This document shows, in pieces, positions 5,559-11,244 of a stretch of DNA of 11,244 bases. The position numbers and the translations under genes were made by a program. A model generated the notes under the pieces. The model saw nothing but the letters and a program-made list of their open reading frames with translations, had not been told where the DNA came from and did not search any database. Numbering within the stretch: position 1 is the stretch's first letter; each line of letters starts with the position of its first letter. This DNA is from Caldifarciminota bacterium (GTDB lineage Bacteria > Hydrothermota > Tepidihabitantia > SM23-42). The stretch is taken from positions 1-11,244 of the forward strand of contig JAGMEL010000232.1 in assembly GCA_023128195.1 (NCBI GenBank), read 5' to 3'.

Positions 5559-6839
5559 TCATTTAAAATGCCTTCTTTTAACTACATTCGTCTTTATTAA
5601 TATTGGTACGCCTTTATAGCCAAAATAGTGGCGGATTGAATTCCGTATGAATCGAATATAACTATCCTTGACGGATATAGTCAGTGTGGCTCTAAAAATC
5701 GGTGGTTTTATTCCAGTCTGTTTCAGGTTTAGGAGCTCACCACCTGCCGGTGCCTGGAGGTTCTTTGCAAGATTCATTAGAACATTCTTGTCTGCAACCT
5801 TATTATTTTCTGCATTGACATACAGAACGTGATTTAAAAGTGTTTCGATCCCCGTGTTTAGTTTTGCAGATATTGGTACAACCGGTACAAATTCTAAGGA
5901 TGTAAAGGATCTGTATGTTGAAGGAATAATCCTTTGGCTGTCTTTTTTAATCAGATCAATCTTATTAGGTGCTATCACAAATCCCTTTGCCTTTGATAAA
6001 ATCAAGGATGCAATGCGACGGTCCTGGTCAACTACTCCCTGTGTTGTGTCGAAAATTAAAATTACAACATCAGCCAGCTTAATCACCTTAGTTGCCCTTA
6101 TCATTGAATAAAATTCAATAGATTCTTCTATACGGGATGGTCTTCTTAAACCGCAGGTATCAATGATTTCCATTTTTTTATCTCCGAATGTGAAGTTTGC
6201 ATTGACCAAGTCTCTTGTTGTTCCTGGTTTTTCATCAACTATTGCGCGTTCAGATTTTGTTATTGTGTTTAATAATGTTGATTTGCCAGAGTTTGGTCTA
6301 CCCAAAATCAAAATTTTTAGAATTCTGCCTTTCTTAATCTGTTCTGGTTCAGGAAGAATTTTTAGCGTTTCATCCAGCACGTCATCAAAACCAATACCTG
6401 CTTCAGCAGATACACAGAAAACATCATTAAAACCAAACTTAGAAAATTCGATTGCCTTGATTTCAGATTTTTTGCTATCAATTTTATTGATTAGTAAAAA
6501 TACCTTTTTATTGGTTTTACGTATGTGTTGACAGATTTCTTCGTCGCCGGGTTTCAAACCATCTTTTCCATCAACAACAAAATAGATCAAATCTGCTTGT
6601 TCCATCCCATATTCGATCTGCTTGGTAATTTCGTTTGCCAAACTGTCCGCCTCGTCAGGAAAGAACCCGCCCGTGTCAATAATGTTAAACACGCTGCCGC
6701 ACCATGAAACTTCTCCATAGATTCGGTCACGTGTAACACCAGGTTCCTTATAAACGATACTCAATTTCATTCCTATTAAGCGATTAAAAATTGTTGATTT
6801 ACCGACGTTCTTGCGACCCACTATTATTACTGTAGACAT
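5559..6839 (-). CDS. der: Ribosome biogenesis GTPase Der (EngA)
   Basis: Der has two consecutive GTPase domains and a C-terminal KH-like domain, and is needed to mature the 50S subunit. Domain 1 shows GRKNVGKST (8-16), T36 of G2, DTGG (55-58), NKID (118-121) and SAEAG (144-148). Domain 2 shows GRPNSGKST (180-188), TTRD (207-210), DTCG (227-230), NKID (292-295) and SAK (324-326). The KH part, about 345-426, includes PPIFRATLTI and HYFGYKGVPI. Two small departures from the usual sequence are NSGKS for NVGKS and DTCG for DTAG in domain 2; neither should abolish GTP binding. At 426 residues it is slightly compact. Its start overlaps the upstream DUF512 gene by 13 bases, with only a weak ribosome site. 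Confidence 0.97.
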   Translation of the reverse strand: MSTVIIVGRKNVGKSTIFNRLIGMKLSIVYKEPGVTRDRIYGEVSWCGSVFNIIDTGGFFPDEADSLANEITKQIEYGMEQADLIYFVVDGKDGLKPGDEEICQHIRKTNKKVFLLINKIDSKKSEIKAIEFSKFGFNDVFCVSAEAGIGFDDVLDETLKILPEPEQIKKGRILKILILGRPNSGKSTLLNTITKSERAIVDEKPGTTRDLVNANFTFGDKKMEIIDTCGLRRPSRIEESIEFYSMIRATKVIKLADVVILIFDTTQGVVDQDRRIASLILSKAKGFVIAPNKIDLIKKDSQRIIPSTYRSFTSLEFVPVVPISAKLNTGIETLLNHVLYVNAENNKVADKNVLMNLAKNLQAPAGGELLNLKQTGIKPPIFRATLTISVKDSYIRFIRNSIRHYFGYKGVPILIKTNVVKRRHFK

Positions 6840-8059
6840 TTTAGCAACTCTTTAATACTATGTGGCGAAATAATTATTCGCTTATCATTTATTGCCTTAC
6901 TATCGATAAATTTGCCCGAATCATTAACACAATTGGGTGGCAGGATGATGTGATCGTACTTTTTCTTATACTTACTTATGGTTCGTGCAAAATCAGCACC
7001 GCTTATTAATCCTGATACAGTAACTGAATTTCCTAAAAAAAGATTATCGGCTATTTTTACATCAATGTTTCCATTTTTTATGCATCCAAGATTTTTCAGT
7101 TTCATTTTCAGCTGATTCAAAAAAGGTAATGCTAACCTGCCTGTGAGAATTAAGAATTTACCTTTTATCTTTCTTGTAGTATTTAATTCTTTTATTTCAT
7201 TAATAAACATCCTTACCATTCCTATGCCATTTTCATGCTGGATAAAATCATCGTAGTATTGTGTTTCTGGTATGGGTAATCCGGCTTTGATATAAAACTC
7301 ATCAGCAAGATAGACCATTCCTGTTTTGTACGTCTTCCTGAATTTCTTATGAAATTCTTCTACTAAGCTGATAGTTTTTTGGGCTAATTTTCTTGAAACC
7401 ATAGGTATGCTATTTACATACTTTGTTTTTCCCACTGGAACTACGCCAATTGAACTTATCCCAGGATATAACGTGCTTAAATCAGTAATTGTCTTTATCA
7501 GGTTTGCGCCATCAGTGATATGTGGAATTACTACAATCTGACAGTGTGTTTTAATATTATTATCAATAAGGGACGAGAGATGTTGCATAATTAATCCTGC
7601 CTTGTCATTTTTGAATAATCTTCTCCGCAATTCTGGATCAGTAGTATGTACTGATACATAAAGGGGTGAGAGTTTTAGTCTGCCAATCCTTTGTATATCG
7701 TGTTTACTGATATTTGTTAAACTTAGAAAATTGCCAAGCAGAAAAGATAGGCGGTAATCATCATCCTTGAAATAAAGCTTTTTCCTCAATCCTTTGGGAA
7801 GACCATTAATAAAACAAAAATCGCAATTATTCTCACATTGTCGATATACTGGTTCTTCCAACTCAATTGCTATTTTTTCATCGGGCTCAAACACGACTTC
7901 TTTTTTTACACCTTTATTTTCAATTAATATCTTTCGAGTATTCGTAATATCATTATAGAATTGGTATTCTAAAAAATCATCAATCTTGTGATTATTAATA
8001 CTCAATAATCGTGCGCTATTTGGGATTTTTGCATCATGTGAATGAATAACCCTAACCAT
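6827..8059 (-). CDS. PDZ/radical-SAM-like DUF512 iron-sulfur protein
   Basis: This 410-residue protein has the full DUF512 layout. A PDZ-like N-terminus covers about 1-60 (RLLSINNHKI). An Fe-S site CENNCDFCF follows, with C75, C79 and C82 in C-x3-C-x2-C spacing. Next comes the hallmark LPKGLRKKLYFKDDDYRLSF (87-106) with GNFLSLTN. The C-terminal DUF512 part has FLILTGRLALPFL (302-314), VTVSGLISGADF (346-357) and HIILPPNC (370-377). The cysteine motif and fold are radical-SAM-like, but no reaction is established for the family. It is often encoded next to der, as here, where the coding regions overlap by 13 bases. No Shine-Dalgarno sequence precedes the ATG; the promoter position suggests a leaderless mRNA. 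It heads the operon. Confidence 0.92.
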   Translation of the reverse strand: MVRVIHSHDAKIPNSARLLSINNHKIDDFLEYQFYNDITNTRKILIENKGVKKEVVFEPDEKIAIELEEPVYRQCENNCDFCFINGLPKGLRKKLYFKDDDYRLSFLLGNFLSLTNISKHDIQRIGRLKLSPLYVSVHTTDPELRRRLFKNDKAGLIMQHLSSLIDNNIKTHCQIVVIPHITDGANLIKTITDLSTLYPGISSIGVVPVGKTKYVNSIPMVSRKLAQKTISLVEEFHKKFRKTYKTGMVYLADEFYIKAGLPIPETQYYDDFIQHENGIGMVRMFINEIKELNTTRKIKGKFLILTGRLALPFLNQLKMKLKNLGCIKNGNIDVKIADNLFLGNSVTVSGLISGADFARTISKYKKKYDHIILPPNCVNDSGKFIDSKAINDKRIIISPHSIKELLKCLQ

Positions 8060-8064
8060 ATAGA

Positions 8065-8093
8065 ATTATAAGACAATTTTCAGTAAAATTCAA
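8065..8093 (-). promoter_or_regulatory. Promoter of the DUF512-der-plsY-gpsA operon
   Basis: On the minus strand TTGAAT (8088-8093), a 17-base spacer and a perfect TATAAT (8065-8070) stand 5 bases before the ATG at 8057-8059. Transcription would start at or within a base or two of the start codon. Together with the missing ribosome site, this points to a leaderless or nearly leaderless transcript. Confidence 0.65.
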
Positions 8094-8094
8094 G

Positions 8095-8116
8095 TGTTTC
8101 TTTAAGGTTGGAAACA
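8095..8116. promoter_or_regulatory. Dyad between the divergent promoters
   Basis: TGTTTC-N10-GAAACA is a 6-10-6 inverted repeat located just outside the -35 box of the minus-strand promoter and 18 bases upstream of the plus-strand -35 box. Its position would suit a regulator acting on both operons. The arms are short, so chance is a real alternative. Confidence 0.25.
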
Positions 8117-8134
8117 TTTTATCTAACCTGATTA

Positions 8135-8162
8135 TTGACTTTACTCCAAATCCAGGTATAAT
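8135..8162 (+). promoter_or_regulatory. Strong promoter of the aconitase-like/citrate synthase operon
   Basis: TTGACT (8135-8140), a 16-base spacer and a perfect TATAAT (8157-8162) match the sigma70 pattern at 5 and 6 of 6 positions. Transcription would begin near 8169, leaving a leader of about 120 bases before the ATG at 8291. That is long enough for regulation by structure. Confidence 0.7.
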
Positions 8163-8199
8163 GCACAAGTAATTTGTTTTAAACGCACCAAGATATTTT

Positions 8200-8228
8200 A
8201 AAGTATTGGAATTTCAAGCCAATACTTT
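8200..8228 (+). promoter_or_regulatory. Perfect 10-bp hairpin in the leader of the aconitase-like gene
   Basis: AAAGTATTGG (8200-8209), a 9-base loop and CCAATACTTT (8219-8228) pair without mismatch; a G-U and a U-A pair can extend the stem to 12. It lies about 30 bases into the predicted leader. It is followed by GATTTAAC, not a U run, so it is not an intrinsic terminator. An operator, an mRNA-stability stem or a protein-binding RNA element are all possible. Confidence 0.5.
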
Positions 8229-8265
8229 GATTTAACAAGTAACCGAACGAAATGAGGTTATCTTG

Positions 8266-8298
8266 ATGGATTTCAATGACTGGAGGCACAATGGGTAA
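8266..8298 (+). other. Possible 10-codon leader peptide overlapping the aconitase-like start
   Basis: ATG at 8266 opens the peptide MDFNDWRHNG and stops at TAA 8296-8298, just past the main ATG at 8291, in another frame. It is preceded by TGAGGT, with GAGG ending 8 bases before its ATG. The main gene's own GGAGG lies inside it. Translation of the leader would either couple to or compete with the main start. No expression evidence exists here. Confidence 0.3.
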
Positions 8299-9601
8299 GA
8301 CCTTGGCAGAAAAAATTTTATCAGAAAAGAGCGGCCAGGATGCCTGCGCAAATGATATTGTTATCGCTAAAGTTGATGTTGCAGCATTCCAGGATGGTAC
8401 TGGTCCGCTTGGTGTTAGACAACTTCAAAAGCTTAATATAAATAAGGTTAAGGCAGCAAAGTCAATATTCTTTCTTGATCACGCAGCGCCTTCTCCAAGA
8501 AAAGAGTTGTCGAATGACCATATGCTTCTTCGGGAGTTTAGTAAAAAGTCCGGTGCAATCCTTTCTGAGGTCGGCGACGGAGTTATTCATCAAAGATTGG
8601 TTGAATCCTTTGTCAAACCTGGTGACGTAGTAATTGGTGGGGATTCTCATACGTGTACTGCTGGTGCATTAGGAGCTTTTGCTACAGGAATGGGTTCGAC
8701 TGATGTTGCCATTGGCATGGCAATTGGCAAGACCTGGTTTAAAGTACCAGAGACCTTTAGAATTGAAATTAATGGCAAATTTCAATCAGGTGTTTATTCT
8801 AAGGATCTTATTTTATATTTAATAGGTATGATTGGTGCTGATGGCGCAACGTATAAGGCACTTGAATTTGGTGGTGAAACAATAGAGAAAATGTCAATGG
8901 AGTCCCGATTTGTTTTATCAAATATGGCAGTGGAGGCCGGGGCAAAGGTTGGGCTTATTGCCTCTGACAAAATTACCAGAGAGTATTTAAAATCACGCGG
9001 AAGGCTGAAGGAATGGAAAGCACAGGTACCTGATATAGACGCAAAATACGAAAAGATCATAAAAATTGATGCCAATAAAATAGAGCCTCAGGTTGCTTTT
9101 CCTCATACAGTTGACAATACAAGAGCGATAAATGCGGCTAAAGGGAAAAAAGTTGATCAGATCTTTATTGGAACCTGTACTAACGGACGTATTGAGGATT
9201 TACAGATTGCAGCAAGCATTTTAAAAGGTAAAAAGCGTGCTTTTGATACACGATTAATTGTTGTCCCTGCATCGCGCGAGATTTATCTTAATGCAATGAA
9301 ACTCGGTTTGTTAAAAATCTTTGTTCAGGCAGGCGCAATCATAATGGGTCCAGGATGTGGTCCTTGCGTAGGTGTTCATGAAGGTGTGCTTGGTGATGGA
9401 GAAGTGTGTCTATCAACTGCAAATAGAAATTTTAAGGGAAGGATGGGTAACCCTGAAGCATTTGTTTATCTTGCATCACCGGCGACAGCTGCTTACTCAG
9501 CAATTAAAGGCAAAATAAGTGATCCCAGAGAAGTGATAAAAAAGGTTAAAAAGGGGAAAATAAGGGTGAATAAGGGTAAAAAAGGGAGAGGAAATAGATA
9601 A
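8291..9601 (+). CDS. Aconitase/isopropylmalate-isomerase family large subunit, probable split aconitase
   Basis: This 436-residue subunit carries the [4Fe-4S] cluster that dehydrates and rehydrates a hydroxy acid. The three cluster cysteines are C296 (GTCTNGR), C356 and C359 (GPGCGPCVG). GGDSHTCTAGALG (116-128) and TANRNFKGRMG (376-386) are further family signatures. Length fits LeuC-like stand-alone large subunits rather than the 900-residue AcnA/AcnB. Sequence alone does not separate aconitase, isopropylmalate isomerase and homoaconitase. The downstream citrate synthase and then a small subunit favour citrate/isocitrate. The ATG at 8291 follows GGAGG by 4 bases; an in-frame ATG at 8276 has no ribosome site. 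The last 17 residues (IKKVKKGKIRVNKGKKGRGNR region) are a lysine/arginine-rich, purine-only-biased tail beyond the usual end. Confidence 0.88.
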   Translation: MGKTLAEKILSEKSGQDACANDIVIAKVDVAAFQDGTGPLGVRQLQKLNINKVKAAKSIFFLDHAAPSPRKELSNDHMLLREFSKKSGAILSEVGDGVIHQRLVESFVKPGDVVIGGDSHTCTAGALGAFATGMGSTDVAIGMAIGKTWFKVPETFRIEINGKFQSGVYSKDLILYLIGMIGADGATYKALEFGGETIEKMSMESRFVLSNMAVEAGAKVGLIASDKITREYLKSRGRLKEWKAQVPDIDAKYEKIIKIDANKIEPQVAFPHTVDNTRAINAAKGKKVDQIFIGTCTNGRIEDLQIAASILKGKKRAFDTRLIVVPASREIYLNAMKLGLLKIFVQAGAIIMGPGCGPCVGVHEGVLGDGEVCLSTANRNFKGRMGNPEAFVYLASPATAAYSAIKGKISDPREVIKKVKKGKIRVNKGKKGRGNR

Positions 9602-9755
9602 GAGAATTTATGGTTGTAAATGGCCTGTGAAATAGAAGTTTTGAAAGCGGTAATGAAATTTAAAATTGCAAACAGAAGTATCAATAGTAGTAAAATTATG
9701 AGTTTAAAATTATTTCACGGAGCAAGTTAGTGTTTTTAAAAAAAGGAGATAAATT
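9602..9755 (+). other. Spacer between the aconitase-like and citrate synthase genes
   Basis: These 154 AT-rich bases contain no convincing terminator or promoter. A 25-codon reading frame (9653-9730) has no good ribosome site or recognisable product. The citrate synthase ribosome site, AGGAGA at 9744-9749, closes the stretch. The genes are presumed cotranscribed. Confidence 0.5.
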
Positions 9756-11036
9756 ATGGCTAAACTAAAAGAAAAACTGGCACAAAAGATCCCACAATTA
9801 CGGGATGAAATTAAGGGTTTTGTAAAAGAACATGCAAACAAGGTGATATCTGAGGTAAGTGTAGCGCAGGCATACGGAGGTATGCGGGGTGTTAAGGCAC
9901 TTGTCTGTGATACTTCAGTCGTTCCACCTGATAAGGGTTTGATAATTCGTGGAACACCAATTGGAGAATTGAAGGATCAGTTACCTGAGGCAGTGTTCTA
10001 TCTTCTCGTTACCGGTGAAATGCCTGATAATGAGGCTCTGGAAGATTTAAAAATGGATTTGAAATCACGATCCAAGGTACCTGATTATGTTTGGAAAACA
10101 CTTGAGGCAATGCCCAAGGATTCACATCCTATGGTGATGTTCAGTCTTGGAATTCTTGCTATGGAAAAGGAATCAGTATTCAAAAAGAAATATAATGAGG
10201 GCATGAAAAAGATTGAATACTGGGATTCTACACTCGAAGATTGTTTAAATCTGATCGCCAAATTACCAACACTTGCCGCAGGAATTTATCGTATGCGATT
10301 TAATAAAGGTCCACGTATTGAGCCTGATCCAAATCTTGATTGGGCTGGTGATTATGCTCGTATGCTTGGTCTTGATGATTCTACAGGTGAATTTGCAAAT
10401 CTGATACGCCTGTATATGGTTCTACATACTGATCATGAGGGTGGTAATGTTAGTGCCCATACGTGTCATTGTGTTGGTTCTGCGCTCTCTGATGCTTATT
10501 ATGCGGTTTCAGCAGGTCTTAATGGTCTTGCTGGACCCTTGCATGGATTAGCAAATCAGATGTGTTTACGTTGGGCTATCATGGTTAAGGATAAATTTGG
10601 CGGCGTACCAACAGAAGACCAGTTACGCCAGTTTGCATGGGATACCCTGAAATCAGGACAGGTAATTCCTGGATACGGACATGCTGTTTTAAGGGTTACG
10701 GACCCGCGTTTTACTGCATTCCATGAATTTGGTTCCAGGGTTTGTGCTGAAGATGATCTATTCCAGATCGTAGCTAAAGTATTCAAAATTATTCCTGATG
10801 TTTTAAGAGAACACGGTAAGGCAAAAGATCCATGGCCCAATGTTGATGCTGCCTCTGGTTGTTTGCTCTACCATTTTGGCTTAACTGAATTCGAATACTA
10901 TACAGTACTATTTGGTGTCTCAAGGGCATTAGGTATGTGCTCCCAGCTTATTGTCAGCCGTGCTTTGGGTGAAGCAATTGAAAGACCTAAATCAGTTACA
11001 ACTGAATGGATGAAACAGGCAGTAGCAAAAGGATAA
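9756..11036 (+). CDS. Citrate synthase, type I (mitochondrial-like)
   Basis: Citrate synthase condenses acetyl-CoA and oxaloacetate to citrate at the entry of the TCA cycle. The 426 residues carry the catalytic triad in its mitochondrial context: H263 in AGPLHGLANQ, H309 in PGYGHAVLR, and D364 in PNVDAASG. Substrate-binding residues are H227 (LHTDHEGGNVSAHT, 224-236), R313, R390 (FGVSRALG) and R410 (ERPKS). The GGNVSAHT, SALSD and NGLAGPLHGLANQ stretches match eukaryotic type I enzymes far more closely than the GltA type, and there is no NADH-binding N-terminal domain. N-terminal residues 1-35 are a helical extension rather than a targeting peptide. AGGAGA with a 6-base spacer precedes the ATG. 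The gene sits between the two subunits of an aconitase-family enzyme, which consumes or supplies its product. Confidence 0.95.
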   Translation: MAKLKEKLAQKIPQLRDEIKGFVKEHANKVISEVSVAQAYGGMRGVKALVCDTSVVPPDKGLIIRGTPIGELKDQLPEAVFYLLVTGEMPDNEALEDLKMDLKSRSKVPDYVWKTLEAMPKDSHPMVMFSLGILAMEKESVFKKKYNEGMKKIEYWDSTLEDCLNLIAKLPTLAAGIYRMRFNKGPRIEPDPNLDWAGDYARMLGLDDSTGEFANLIRLYMVLHTDHEGGNVSAHTCHCVGSALSDAYYAVSAGLNGLAGPLHGLANQMCLRWAIMVKDKFGGVPTEDQLRQFAWDTLKSGQVIPGYGHAVLRVTDPRFTAFHEFGSRVCAEDDLFQIVAKVFKIIPDVLREHGKAKDPWPNVDAASGCLLYHFGLTEFEYYTVLFGVSRALGMCSQLIVSRALGEAIERPKSVTTEWMKQAVAKG

Positions 11037-11138
11037 CAGATAACCGAAAGCAGATAACAGATGGCAGATAGTGTAAAAAAATAAAATCTGTCATCAGATA
11101 TCAGTTATCCAATATCTGTTTTTAATGTGGAGGAAAGC
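11037..11138 (+). repeat. GATAACAGAT-type repeat spacer with two hairpins
   Basis: The spacer is built of variants of AGATAACAGAT in both orientations. GATGGCAGAT (11060-11069) pairs with ATCTGTCATC (11086-11095), 10 bp with one G-U and a 16-base loop. CAGATAT (11095-11101) pairs with ATATCTG (11112-11118), followed directly by TTTTT (11119-11123). The second is a weak terminator-like hairpin 5 bases before the ribosome site of the next gene; it could lower small-subunit transcription. Confidence 0.45.
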
Positions 11139-11244
11139 ATGATTCTAAAAGGTAAAGTATGGAAGTTCGGGGATAGCATTTCAACGGATCTTATCTGTCC
11201 TGGAAGATACTTCCATCTCCGTTCAAATCTGCCTGAACTTGCCA
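11139..11244 (+). CDS. Aconitase/isopropylmalate-isomerase family small (swivel) subunit, 5' end only
   Basis: Thirty-five codons are visible before the window ends. The start GKVWKFGDSISTDLICPGRYF is the LeuD-type swivel-domain opening (compare GxxxxFGDDINTDDIIPGRY), which carries substrate-contacting residues and completes the active site of the separate large subunit. The substrate-recognition loop following PGRY reads FHLRS. It is one residue longer than the YLRT or YLVY loops I recall from archaeal homoaconitase and isopropylmalate isomerase. The ATG follows GGAGG (11129-11133) by 5 bases. Being third in the operon, after citrate synthase, it is most simply the partner of the subunit at 8291-9601. 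Confidence 0.88.
   Translation, partial: MILKGKVWKFGDSISTDLICPGRYFHLRSNLPELA

Noticed and set aside
6163..6531. 122-codon open frame on the plus strand opposite der
   Set aside because: It lies wholly inside the well-conserved der gene and its translation shows no family motif.
8276..8290. Earlier in-frame ATG for the aconitase-like gene
   Set aside because: It has no Shine-Dalgarno sequence, and family members begin at the MGKTLAEKIL segment.
8291..9601. Call as LeuC of leucine biosynthesis
   Set aside because: No leucine gene is in view and citrate synthase separates the two subunits; the family-level call is kept and leucine synthesis is left as an alternative.
9653..9730. 25-codon frame in the spacer before citrate synthase
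   Set aside because: No proper ribosome site, no recognisable sequence, and such frames are expected by chance in AT-rich DNA.

Overview
The window is AT-rich bacterial DNA, with three parts that differ in character. No gene here fixes the taxon. The order DUF512 protein - der - plsY - gpsA is familiar from Firmicutes, Thermotogae and several uncultivated phyla. The citrate synthase is of the mitochondrial (type I) kind, which in bacteria is known from Bacteroidota and some candidate phyla. The hairpin-forming spacer repeats also have the look of a candidate-phylum genome such as WOR-3. That placement is a guess.

Region A (1-3280, all minus strand) is accessory. In order of transcription it holds: a helical protein whose C-terminal half weakly resembles PD-(D/E)XK nucleases (2456-3280); two orphan genes for membrane-associated proteins, the first with a signal peptide (1796-2356, 1268-1792); and a tightly coupled trio of a TIR-domain protein with a C-terminal membrane segment, a small antitoxin-like protein and a PIN-domain (VapC-like) ribonuclease cut by the window edge (1-1148). 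The trio is read from a near-perfect sigma70-type promoter at 1198-1225, and all its genes overlap. This is the most interesting part: a likely defence or abortive-infection locus in which a TIR effector and a toxin-antitoxin pair form one transcription unit.

Region B (3519-8059, minus strand) is a housekeeping operon. A radical-SAM/DUF512 protein, the ribosome-assembly GTPase Der, the acyltransferase PlsY and glycerol-3-phosphate dehydrogenase GpsA overlap or nearly touch. A short MerR-type regulator follows after a spacer with an imperfect hairpin. PlsY and GpsA together make and acylate glycerol-3-phosphate for phospholipid synthesis. The operon promoter (8065-8093) lies so close to the first ATG that the mRNA may be leaderless.

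Region C (8135-11244, plus strand) is a citrate-side TCA segment: the large subunit of an aconitase/isopropylmalate-isomerase family enzyme, type I citrate synthase, and the first 35 codons of the matching small (swivel) subunit. It has a strong divergent promoter (8135-8162), then a leader with a 10-bp perfect hairpin and a possible 10-codon leader peptide that overlaps the first gene. Citrate synthase between the two subunits suggests the enzyme works as a split aconitase rather than in leucine synthesis. No tRNA, rRNA, CRISPR array or insertion sequence was recognised.
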